64,000 bases of DNA from Sabethes cyaneus (Eukaryota; Arthropoda; Insecta; Diptera; Culicidae): positions 10,324,001 to 10,388,000 of the forward strand of contig NC_071354.1 of the NCBI RefSeq assembly GCF_943734655.1, in the 5' to 3' direction. Positions 34,085-43,374 of the stretch are shown here, piece after piece; within the stretch, counting starts at the first letter, position 1; every line of letters starts with the position of its first letter. The notes beneath the pieces were generated by a model that was given only the letters and a program-made list of their open reading frames with translations, did no database searches and was not told where the DNA came from. Both the position numbers and the translations under genes were made by a program.

Positions 34085-34925
34085 CAGCCTTCTGGTTTTC
34101 AATTCTTCAAAGTAGTCTTCCAGTCATAGATTGCTACACACTTTCAGTCTTCTTATCTTCCCGGAATCTTCCAATTCTGCATCAATTATGCTGCCTTCCT
34201 GTAAACTTCCAGTCTTTCCAATACAATCTTCCAGTTTTCCTGCCTTTCAGTCTGGTAAGAGTCTTGAAATCTTTTAAGATTCTTCCAATAGTTTTCCAAG
34301 AGTTCTCTAACAGTTTCAAGAGTCTTCTAAAAGTCTTCTAGGAATGTTTCAGGACTCTTCCAAAAGTCTTTCAAAACACTTTTAATAGTGTTCCAGGAGT
34401 CTTCTAAAAGTCTTCAAAGAGTCTTCCATGAGCCTTCCGACAGTCAGAGTTTGGCAACACTGGGAAACACAGTAGTAGCACTTCGTTATCGCCCGCTACT
34501 AATTCGTGGATTATTCATACTAAAATCGTTTAAACTACACAAATTTTGAGTGCAACGTTAACTTTAATGGTTCCTGTTGTAGCCCGTCGTGAAGTGTCGT
34601 TTAAATGATCATACAGATCCGCATCCCGCGAACTTTTAGCTGAACACCTCCAAGCCATACAGTGACGCCGCATCGGTTGCTATTGTTTTTCGGTTTCTTT
34701 GAGTGCAACTGATTGTCCGGCATCAGTTCGTTTCGGACAAAAGAAAAAAGACTCGAAGGCAGTTTAGCTTTTACAGCACTTAAACTGAAAAGGAAGCAGA
34801 ACCGACTTTCTCAAACACATCAAGTGTCAAAAAGTTCCATACTACTGTTCAGTGTGAACTTCCGTATGTCTCTATAGACTAAAAATAAAAATCGTCAGTA
34901 TTAAGTACGTATCGCATCCATAATC

Positions 34926-35969
34926 ATGGAAGAAGAAAAATGCGGTCTGTGTGGTCTTCCTAATCCTCCGTCCAAGCAAAGGGGGAGGAAAGCGAAACAA
35001 ATTAACTGGATTTGCTGTGATAAGTGCTCTGTGTGGTGCCACACCGTTTGTGTTCGAATCAGTGACACGGAAATGAGTGACTTGCAGAGCTACAAGTACT
35101 TCTGTGAGAAATGTACTATCCGAGGTAGTCTAGTTAAAACAGTAATGAGCTCCGATCTTCACCTGGAGGAAGAAGTCACACAGCTCAATCAAACCATTCA
35201 CGATCTGACAGCGCAACTAGCAAAGCTTCAACAAGAGATCGATAGTGTCCGCTTAATAGGTAAAAAGCAGCACGACCGTTTGCAGAGTAAGTTGAACAAT
35301 GCCAAGCAGCGTGATGGTCAATGCACTGCCCATAGTGAACTAATCACCAGCATCGAAAAAAAACTCGAGATTATCGAAACGGGCGCAAAGCTCGCTAGCA
35401 CCTGCTCACAATCAGTGAACTGCTGTCGTCTAGCTATCAACAAGATTCCATGCCGTGAAGGAGAGAATGTCCGCGGCATCGTTGAAAGTGTGCTTAATTT
35501 CCTTGGCACACATGAAGAGCTGTCTCACGTCATCAGCTGCTTTCGAATCGAAGTTAAACCATCAAAATGGTCCAATCGCAACATATCTCCAGCAATAGTT
35601 GCAATCTTTGACAGTAGGGAAGTGCGGGATCGTGTACTCAGGAAATATTTCGACAGACACAAAGACGCCAAACTGTGTCATCTGAAGCTTGCTCTTGACC
35701 TCAACTACCGATTCACACTAAACGAAATGCTGTCGGTAAAACCCTTTCGGATTCGAAATCTCGCTCTTCGTCTCAAGCAAAAAAAGCTCATTCAATCCGT
35801 CTTCGTACGTAATGACAACATCTCCGTTTTGATCCCAGGACATAAGCGGTATACACTAGTTGACAGCACCGAACATCTGTTAGAGCTTACTGGTCAAGAC
35901 CAAGGCATAAACGAATCATCTGTATTCTTAGATGCTCTTTCGTCCGACATGTCTTCTTCACGTTGCTAA
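34926..35969 (+). CDS. LINE ORF1: PHD finger, coiled coil, FP-like domain
   Basis: 347 codons, uninterrupted, ATG in context ATCATGG. Residues 6-60 form a C4HC3 PHD-type finger (CGLC, CCDKC, WCHTVC, FCEKC); about 75-130 is a coiled coil (LEEEVTQLNQTIHDLTAQLA...); about 165-330 resembles the baculoviral FP-like domain of many insect LINE ORF1 proteins (LAINKIPCREGENVRGIVES ... LKQKKLIQSVFVRNDNISVL). PHD-coiled coil-FP is the layout of ORF1 proteins from CR1/L2/Jockey-group LINEs, thought to bind RNA in the transposition complex. No stops in 1 kb implies a young copy or selection. Its ORF2 partner is cut off, so it could act only in trans. Confidence 0.8.
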   Translation: MEEEKCGLCGLPNPPSKQRGRKAKQINWICCDKCSVWCHTVCVRISDTEMSDLQSYKYFCEKCTIRGSLVKTVMSSDLHLEEEVTQLNQTIHDLTAQLAKLQQEIDSVRLIGKKQHDRLQSKLNNAKQRDGQCTAHSELITSIEKKLEIIETGAKLASTCSQSVNCCRLAINKIPCREGENVRGIVESVLNFLGTHEELSHVISCFRIEVKPSKWSNRNISPAIVAIFDSREVRDRVLRKYFDRHKDAKLCHLKLALDLNYRFTLNEMLSVKPFRIRNLALRLKQKKLIQSVFVRNDNISVLIPGHKRYTLVDSTEHLLELTGQDQGINESSVFLDALSSDMSSSRC

Positions 35970-36016
35970 CCTTCCAAACTACAATACTGACGATTTCCAA
36001 CCGTTCGTTAACTGAC

Positions 36017-36118
36017 ATGTCCAATAATAATATTTCAAACCTGCGTATCGGGCATCTCAATGTCCGAGGCCTTGAACACCATATTGATGGTGTGAAGCTA
36101 CTCCTCGATAAAAACCAG
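36017..36118 (+). pseudogene. LINE ORF2 stub (start of endonuclease)
   Basis: From ATG at 36017: MSNNNISNLRIGHLNVRGLE then HHIDGVKLLLDKN. This is the first strand and helix of the APE-type endonuclease (xxIGHLNVRGL...KxxxLxxLL). It ends after 34 codons in a CCAGTA triplicate and minisatellite. Confidence 0.65.
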
Positions 36119-39100
36119 TACCAGTACCAGTACCAGTTTTCTCGAAGCTTTTTACGAATATTTCAAGACTCTTCTAGGGACCTTCAAAGAGTCTTCCAAG
36201 AGTCGTCCAAGTCTATTTGCTAAAAGCATTTCACGAGACTTCCAATAGTCTTCCAAAAATCTTTCTAGAGTCTTCTAAGTCTCTTCCAAAAGTCTTTCTG
36301 GAGTCTTGTAAGAGTCTTATAAGAGTCTTTCAGGAGTCTTCCAGGAATCTTATTAAAAGTCTTTGAAGAGCATTCCGGAAGCTTTTTAGCAGTATTCCAG
36401 GGGTCTTCCAAGAATCTATAAAGAATGTTCCAAGAGTCTTCCAGCAGGGTTCCAGGAGTCTTCCAAAAATCATTCAGGAGTCTTTTACGAGTCTGCCGAG
36501 AGTTTTCCAGTAATCCTCCAGGAGTCTTCTAACAGACTCCCAATAATCGTTCGAAAATCTTCCATCAGTTTTTCTAGAATCTTTCGAAGGTCTTTCAAGG
36601 GTTTTCACGATTATTTCAAGAGTTTTCTAGGAATATTCTAATAGCCTTTTAAGAGTGTTCCCAGAGTCTTCCAAGAGTTTGTTAACAGCCTTTCACAAGA
36701 CTTCCACTAGGCTTGCAAAAATCTTTCTAGAGTCTATAGAGAGTCTTTCAGTAGACTCCCAGGAGTCTTTTAAGAATCTTCCAAAAGTAGTCCAAGAGTT
36801 TGAGTCCAAGAGCCTCTAACGAGCCTTCGAATAGTTTTCCAAGAATCTTTTACGAGTCTACCGAAAGTTTACCAGTAGTCCTTCAGGAGTCTTCTAACAG
36901 CCTTCCAATCATCTTTCGAAAGTCTTCTAGGAGTCTTTCAAAAGACTTCCACGAGTCTTTCAAAAAACTTCCAGGAGTCTTTCAAAAGTCTTCCAGGAGT
37001 TTTTCAAGAATCTTTCACGGCTTTCAAGAGTTTCTTAAAGTTTTTCACTAAAAGTGCTAAAGTGCTTCAACAGTCTTCTAGGGATCTTCTAAGAGTCTTC
37101 CAAGAGACGTCCAAGAGTTTGCTAAGAGCCTTTCACAAGACTTTCCAATAATCTTCAAAAAATCTTTCAAGAGTCTTCTAGTACTTTTTCAGCAGTCTTT
37201 CTGGAGCTGTCTAAGAGTCTCTCAAGAGTCTTCGAGGACTCTTCCAAAAGTCTATCAAAAGTCTTTCAAGAGTATACCGAAAGCCTTTTAGCAATATTCC
37301 AAGAGTCTTCCAGGAGTTTTCCAGCAAGCTTTCAGGAGTCTTCAAAGAGTCATGCAAGAGTTTCCTGAGAGCCTTTTACGAGTCTTCCAGTAGTCTTCCA
37401 CGAAAAGTTTTTCACGACTTTTCCAAGAGCCTTCCAGCAGTCTTCTAACAGTCTCGCAATAATCTTCCGAAATTCTTCCAGGAGTCTTTCAAAAGTCTTC
37501 CAAGAGCATTCCGTGAGCCTTTTGGTAATAATTTTAAAATAAATAGCGGCACTTCATTCGGAATTATGGATCTGCAACAGTGCGGCTAGTCTGAGTATAA
37601 ATTACAAAGTATAATTAGCGTTTCGCGATTGGTCAGTTAGTGAGTTTGCGAATTAGCGGTGCCCAACACTGTCCAATAGTCTTGAATGATTTTGTAAGAG
37701 TCTGTTACGAGTCTTTCAAGAGTTCTCTCAAAGTTTTCTACGGGTATTTCTCGAGTTTTCTAGAGATCTTCTAAGAATCTTCCGATAGTGTTCCAAGAAT
37801 CTTTTAAGAGTTTGCTAAGAGCGTTTCACGAGACTTCCAGAAATCTTTCTAAGATCCTCTAAGTGTTTTCAAGAGTCTTCTAGTATTCTTCCAGCAGTCT
37901 CTCTGGATCTTTCTATGAGCCTTGCAAAAGTCTTCCAGGAGTGTTTCACGACTTTTCCCAGAGTCTTTTAACAATCTTTCAAGAATCTTCTAAGCGTCTT
38001 CCAAGAGTCTACTAGTACTCTACCAGCAGTCTTTCTGGTGTTTTCTGTGAGTCTTTCAAGAGTCTTCAAGAACTCTTCCAACAGTCTATCAAAAGTCTTC
38101 CAAGACCATTTCGAAAGCCTTTAGCAGTATTCCATAAATCTTCAAAGAATCTATGAAGAGTTTTCCGAGAGTCTTCCAGCAGACTTCCACGGGTCTTCTA
38201 AGAATCTTCCGTAAGTCTTCCAGTATTCTTACAACAGTCTTTCTGGAATTTTCTAAGAGTCTTGCAAGAGTCTTCTAGGACTCTTCAAATAGTCTTTCAA
38301 CAACATTCCGAAAGCCTTTTAGCAGTATGCCAGGAGTCTTTCAAGAGTCTACAAAGAATCTTCCAAGAGTCTTTCGAGAGTCTTCCAGCAAGCTTCTAAG
38401 AGTCTTCAACGAATTTTCCAAAAGTAACCCGCGAGTTTGCCAACAGCCTCTTACAAGTCTTCCAATAGTCTTCTGAAAATCATTCACGAGTCTTTTATGC
38501 ATCTGTCGAGAGTTTTCCAGGAATCCTCCAGGAGACTTCTAACAGACTCCCAATAATGTTTCGAAAATCTTCCAGGAGTATTTTTCAAAATGTTCTTGAA
38601 GATTTTCAAGAACCTTCCAAAGGTCTTTCGAGGGTCTTTCAAAAGTTTTAACAATGTTTTTCACGATTTTTTTAAGACTCTTCTAGGGATCTTCTAAGAG
38701 TGTCCAAGAGTGTTCCAAGAGGCGTCCTAGACTTTGGTAAAGAGCCTTTCACGACACTTCCAATAGTCTTCCAAAAATCTTTCAAGGGTCCTCTAAATGT
38801 TTTCCAAGAGTCTTCTAGTACTCTTCATGCAGTCTTTCTGGCGTTTTGCAAAAGTTTTGCAAGAGTCTTTCTAAAATCTTCTAGGACTCTTTCAATAGTT
38901 TATCAAAGTCATCCAAGAGCATTCCGAAAGCCTTTTAGCAGTATTACAGGAGTCTCCAAGAATCATTAAAGAATCTTTCAACAAGTTGTCCAAGAATTTA
39001 CCAAGTGCTTCTACAAGTCTTCGAGTAGTCTTCCAAAAATCATTCAAAAGTCTTTTTTACGAGTCTGCCAATAATCTTCCGAAAGTCTTCCAAAAGTCGT

Positions 39101-39348
39101 CCAGAGGTCTTTCAAAAGTCTTCCAGAAGTTTCTCAAGAATTTGCCAAAAGTCTTCAAAGAGTTTTCTCAAAGTTTCTACGAGCATTTCAAGAGTCTTCC
39201 AGGGATCTTCTAAGAGTGTTCCAAGAGTCGTCCAAGAGTTTGCTAAGCGTCTTTCACGAGACTTTTAACAGTTTTCCAAAAATCTTTTAAGAGCCTTCTA
39301 AGTGTTTTCCAAGAGCCTTGTAGTATTTTTTCAGCAATCTTTCTAGAG

Positions 39349-39748
39349 CAGGGATGGAAAAAATCGCTTCTAACGATCAAGATCATAGGAGTCATCAGAT
39401 TTAGATTCTTTGAGATCACTACTGTACACTACTTTGTCGCGCTCTGTACAGATTTTGATAAACCCCATATCAGATCATCTTCATTGCATGATTGAGTTGG
39501 GAAATATAACAGACACAGCCGATTGGTTATAGGCAGCGTACGAATCTCAATACAAACAACATGAGTAACATTTTTCTTGCAGCTAGGTAAGATGTAACAC
39601 TGTGATCAACCGGCTGAGGCTGGTTAGAGGACAAAATTTAGTGATCAATACTAAAGATTCACTGTTTGTCATGTACTGTACGGATCGTGATCTGTGCGTA
39701 TGGCGATAACTCACATATTTGATCAAAATCACTGATTTTCTATCCCTG
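39349..39748. mobile_element. hAT-type MITE, 400 bp, with perfect 8-bp target duplication
   Basis: Begins CAGGGATGGAAAAAATC and ends GATTTTCTATCCCTG (inverted, with small differences), flanked on both sides by TTCTAGAG (39341-39348 and 39749-39756). CAGGG-type ends and 8-bp duplications are diagnostic of the hAT superfamily. No coding capacity; the interior has several GATC-containing direct and inverted motifs near the ends. It sits within an 11-bp repeat unit, so the empty site can be reconstructed by eye. Confidence 0.9.
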
Positions 39749-40047
39749 TTCTAGAGTTTTCTAAGATTCTTGCAAGAGACTTTCAAGAGTCTTCTAGGAT
39801 TCTTCAAACAGTCTTTCAAAAGTCTTCCAAGACCAGTATTCCAGGAGTCTTCTAAGAGTCTATAAAGAATCTTCCAACAGTCTTCCAGAAGTCTCAATCA
39901 AGCGTTTTCTAAGAGTCGTTGAAGAGTTTACTTATGATAATAATAAATCATAAACTTAAGACCAGTTTTGCCCAAAATTAAATGGATTTGGCTTAGAAAT
40001 TGTTTACACCAGTAGAAATAACCAAATCAAAACAAAACTTGGATCCA

Positions 40048-40545
40048 CTATCCAGCTTTCCACCAGCGATAATGGAGGCTGATGGGTACAACTTTCTGAA
40101 GGGTACAGTTCGGTTTTCACATTCAATGCAGAAGCGGTTACTGCGGTTACTATGGAAGCCACTACGGTTGTTTGCTGGTTGAGTGGAAAAATGTAAACAT
40201 TGTTTAGTTTTCTCAACCCAGCCGAAGAGGAATTTAGTTGAAGGGAAGCGATTTTTCATGCTTTCTTAGCTATCATTTTGTGAAATAATCTTTGCATTGG
40301 GCCAATGTGACAATATTTTAGCAAAAAATAGTCACAAAACTGCGCTTCCTTATTACTAAATTCCTTTTCGGCTGATCTGCGAAAACCAAACAATGTTTAC
40401 ATTTTTTTACTCAACCGGCAAACAACTGTAGTGGCTTCCATAGTAACCGTAGTGACTGCTGCTGCAGTGAATGTCAAAACCGAACTGTGCCCTTCAGAAA
40501 GTTATACCCATCAGCCGCCATTATCGCTAATGGAAAGCTGGATAG
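40048..40545. mobile_element. Foldback MITE, copy 2
   Basis: About 498 bp, starting CTATCCAGCTTTCCACCAGC and ending GCTAATGGAAAGCTGGATAG; collinear with copy 1 (21512-22015) and likewise palindromic, with arms containing GGTTACTGCGGTTACTATGG / CCATAGTAACCGTAGTGACT. TA at both ends. It differs from copy 1 by scattered substitutions. Confidence 0.85.
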
Positions 40546-40993
40546 ACAAAATTGACTTATTAAACAGAGCATTGCTTGTACTCACTGTAAAAAAGTTTAC
40601 ATTAGACAAGCTGAACAATAATCTTTTGTACTACAATAAATTTTATGACAAATTCAACATCTTATTTTATTGTTAGAGTATGAAAATATTATTGAGTTTT
40701 CTGTTTGCCTATGGTTCGTAGTTAAACTAAAGATTCAATTCTAACGAATGTTATAATGTTATTCCCTGTAACTTTTGGTTTTTTTGAGACACCCAATTAG
40801 AAAACGGAGTTAGGATCGTCAGGGTTCCCTGTCAAAAATGCTTCAAAGACCGCCTAAAAATTTTCACTCAGACTATTTGAATGTATATATTTTGCATTTA
40901 AATTAATTTTTGTGTGTGAGTAGACGTGAATTTGACCCATAGAAAACAACCTCCAATTTAGTTTTAAACGAAATAAAACGAAAAAAAACTTAC

Positions 40994-41210
40994 TCTCACT
41001 GCAATCGTCCCCGCCGTAGCCCGGATTGCACTGGCAGTGCCCGAGCAGGCACTGCCCATTGCCGGAGCATCCGTTCGGGCAGTTCTGGGTCATATCCTCG
41101 GCAACGGTAGCGTAGAAGGTAAGCTCCTGGGCGTCACCATCGTCGTTGTAGATCGACAGGAACCAGTGGCCCGGTTCCATGTAGCGGGTCACTTCACGAC
41201 GCATCGATGG
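40994..41210 (-). CDS. Ten-m: Teneurin exon: membrane-distal stalk end and EGF repeat 1
   Basis: 217 nt, phase 0 to phase 1 (acceptor CACTGCAG, donor GTAAGT). It encodes PSMRREVTRYMEPGHWFLSI, an acidic segment with a ThrPheTyr strand, and the first EGF-like repeat starting CPNGCSGNGQC and ending GYGGDDCSES. The six EGF cysteines are present. In teneurins this leads into the eight-EGF rod that makes the disulfide-linked dimer. The junction serine (A|GT) is split between this exon and the next, whose frame continues VCPVLCSQ. Confidence 0.88.
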
Positions 41211-42358
41211 CTGCAGTGGGCGAAGAACCAAAAAAAAAAAACCGAGAAAAAATAAGAGCAAATTTTTGCGGATTAGATGAGGAAGCTACAATGTGTGGAG
41301 GAAATCGATAGCGTTGTCGCTGCTGCTGCTGCTGTGCTGGTTTGATATGGTAGATGAATTACTTGATAACTCGAAACAATGGTGGTTCTTTTTCCATCAG
41401 TGTAATGGATTCCCTTTTCTGAGCGCGGGATTAGTGTAACCGCGCCGAGCTGCATAGATGAAAGTGTACAAAATAAATCGTAACAGTTGGGGAAGGGGTG
41501 CCACCACTGACTGGTACACCCTCGATTGAATCCTGAATCCGGGGCTGAATTGAGACACAAACGAACGAAGCAGATTATATAATCTAGTTTTTCGCTTCGA
41601 TTAATAAACACATAGCCCGAGGGGGACTTTCCCTTCCCAACGGAATCGGATTGAGCTGAACTGAACTGAACTGAACTGACAGGTTCAGTGCGGTAAGCTC
41701 GATCAAAAAGAAATCAATTACCGAGCTTCAAGCCAAACGTCCTATCTTTTATATTATCCACCCTCACACCGTCGGACGGACGGACGGACGAACGGGATCG
41801 CCCGCACTTTATCTATTTTCAATCCCTTAATTAATAAGTGCAGTAGTCGCAGCGACAGCACAGGAGGAGGAGGAATACCCTTAAGCCACGTCGGCGGTGT
41901 TGAGTGCCATCGTGGCTGCTTCACCGACCGACATTTATGTTGCCGCCGTGCTGCCTGTGCCGTGTCTCGAAGGGAAGGGGGCTGCAAAATTCTAGACGCG
42001 GAGCCGAAACGCCGGAAAGGCACGGATTTATGCATGAAGGAAACTATCTCACTATGTCTACCACATCTCTACCTACTGGCATCTGACAACAGCGAGACAG
42101 CAGCCAGGAATCAATTTGCCGAGGCGTGCCGCGGAGCTTCGGTCGACACGACACAGTCAGTCCGTCCGTCCTTGAGGTGTTTGTCGGGATTGGCGAGAAT
42201 TTGAGATATTAGACTAGTCTCGCGCGCGCTTGGCTTTGCCTCTGAGGCAATGATTTTGACAATCTCCAAGCAAGTTACAATATGGTCCATATCAAAGCAG
42301 CAGCAGAGCTAAATCAGACAGATGGGTTAGTCCTATTAATCGGCAGAAGGATACTTAC
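41211..42358 (-). other. Teneurin intron, 1148 bp
   Basis: Contains a CTG run near 41325, a CTGAA pentanucleotide run near 41653-41680 and a CGGA run near 41772. No coding sequence. Confidence 0.85.
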
Positions 42359-42636
42359 GTGAGTGGCACGTGTCTGGCGCGCGTTGAAACCGCTCAGCAC
42401 CTCCTTGAAGTGGTACTGGGTGTGCGTTGGCAGTGCATTCCGGCGGGCGTAGACGCCGATCGAAGCGCCGCGCGGTATCCCGTAGTCGAACTTCACGTAG
42501 GCCGGCTCCGACTGGTAGAACTGCATGTTCCAGTAGCTGTACGGGGGAATTTCCTTCGACAGCCGCTGGCCGAGGTTGATCTGCGAGAAGGTGGTGCCAT
42601 CGGGTGGGAAACTTCGTGCTGGGAATGTTCGTGCAC
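42359..42636 (-). CDS. Ten-m: Teneurin exon: conserved pre-EGF ectodomain
   Basis: A 278-nt exon, entered in phase 1 and left in phase 0 (donor GTAAGT). It encodes the highly conserved block before the EGF array: FPARSFPPDGTTF, the SKEIPPYSYWNMQFYQSEPA segment, then PRGASIGVYARRNALPTHTQ and the end QTRATH, which continues as PSMRREVTRY in the next exon. This is a teneurin signature found at this position in insect and vertebrate family members. The start was chosen because ACCAG at 42641-42637 is the only AG for more than 300 nt upstream and gives the correct frame from the stalk exon. The acceptor lacks a proximal pyrimidine tract and follows a (CAA)n run. Loss of this 278-nt exon would shift the frame. 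Confidence 0.88.
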
Positions 42637-42661
42637 CTGGTCGGTAGTTGTTGTTGTTTAT

Positions 42662-42693
<32 letters not shown>

Positions 42694-42947
42694 GAAGGTA
42701 GAACGGGACACCCAACACATACACATACACACACAAATAAATAGAGACACATAGTCGGAAAGAGTGCGGAACACAGTAGGCAACGTCGTTCCGTTTTTTT
42801 TTCGGTTTGTTTGTTGTTGATTGCGGAGTTCGGAGTCAAAAGTTTGGTGTGGTTTTGCGTTAGCAAAGAGGAAAGATAGCAAAGGATGAAAAGAAGAAAA
42901 AGAACGAGAAAAAGTTAGTTAGTACGCCACGGATAAAGCAACCGGAA
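42637..42947 (-). promoter_or_regulatory. AG-exclusion zone with distant branch-point candidate
   Basis: On the transcript strand there is no AG dinucleotide from 42947 down to the acceptor AG itself (42638-42637), about 309 nt. The last 60 nt before the acceptor are CAA repeats, a poor pyrimidine tract. Further up, TTTGCTAACGC (around 42854-42864) matches the yUnAy branch consensus and follows a pyrimidine-rich stretch (about 42865-42900). This is the architecture of a distant-branch-point acceptor, often associated with regulated splicing. Confidence 0.7.
42645..42694. repeat. (TTG)n microsatellite
   Basis: Eleven or more TTG units with one interruption (TTTATT), CAA on the transcript strand, ending 9 nt from the pre-EGF exon. 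It contains no AG in either phase on the transcript strand, consistent with expansion being tolerated inside the AG-free zone. Confidence 0.9.
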
Positions 42948-43374
42948 CTCGGGTGGCCTCGCTATAATGCCCCCGAAGTGGATGAACGCTTGGTGAATAT
43001 TAATTAAATTCTAATGCTAGTGTGTTAAAACAAAAGTGAAGCAAGTCGAGCATGCAAAGCATTTTTTTTTTCGCCCGCAGGGTGCGACGAGATAAGGCAT
43101 CGCAAAAGATGAGGCCGGCGAAAAAAAAAAAATAGCGGCGGAACGTGTTAGTAGCTAGCTGTGGAATGTGGAACGGGATGTGCGATTTTTGGTTAGCACG
43201 TCGGATGGATCCTAGAGGAAAATTTTCCGTTGCTTGTCGATGGTGATGTTCACGATGAGCATGATGACGATGATGTTGGTGATGATGATTCTGTCCTACA
43301 TATAGGTATAGGTTCGCCGGTATGTACAGAACGCAGAGGGATGCGTTTTTTTTTTGTGTGTGCCTCTATCTCAC
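42948..43374 (-). other. Remainder of the 738-bp intron after the stalk exon
   Basis: The 5' part of the intron between the stalk exon and the pre-EGF exon, with a purine-rich segment and GAT runs near 43255-43290. No further feature. Confidence 0.8.

Larger units (their letters stand above)
34446..36118 (+). mobile_element. LINE with intact 5' part and missing 3' part
   Basis: Unique sequence interrupting the minisatellite: about 480 nt of 5' leader, a complete ORF1 (34926-35969), then the first 34 codons of ORF2 (ATG at 36017), which stop being LINE-like at about 36118 where CCAGTA is repeated three times and the minisatellite resumes. LINE copies are normally 5'-truncated; this is the reverse. 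The left boundary is inferred from where the 11-bp repeat stops. Confidence 0.72.
33480..39925. repeat. Minisatellite with 11-bp period (AGTCTTCCAAG), interrupted
   Basis: Thousands of bases of degenerate AGTCTTCCAAG / AGTCTTTCAAG units with frequent variants ending AGGAG or ATAG. The 11-bp period shows in the translation as an 11-residue cycle (FQESSKSLPRV-like). Blocks: 33480-33878 (weak), 34085-34445, 36135-37535, 37675-39340 and 39757-39925. Interruptions: a SINE (33879-34084), a LINE (34446-36118), about 140 bp of unrelated sequence (37536-37674) and a hAT-type MITE (39349-39748). In the teneurin transcript the units read CTTGGAAGACT. Open frames here are by-products of the repeat. Confidence 0.9.
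31797..40993 (-). other. Teneurin intron, 9.2 kb, minisatellite-bearing
   Basis: Between EGF repeat 1 and repeats 2-3. 31797-33480 holds no element I can name, apart from a small hairpin at about 32986-33020 (ACACGGC ... GCCGTGT). 33480-39925 is the minisatellite with its insertions, and 40048-40545 is the foldback MITE copy 2; 40546-40993 has nothing noted. Confidence 0.85.

Noticed and set aside
37536..37674. The 140-bp insert in the minisatellite as a MITE (it ends GGTGCCCAACACTG)
   Set aside because: I could not find matching inverted ends or a target duplication.
36800..39213. Serine-rich repeats with an 11-residue cycle as candidate repeat proteins
   Set aside because: They are translations of the 11-bp minisatellite and carry frequent stops and frame changes.
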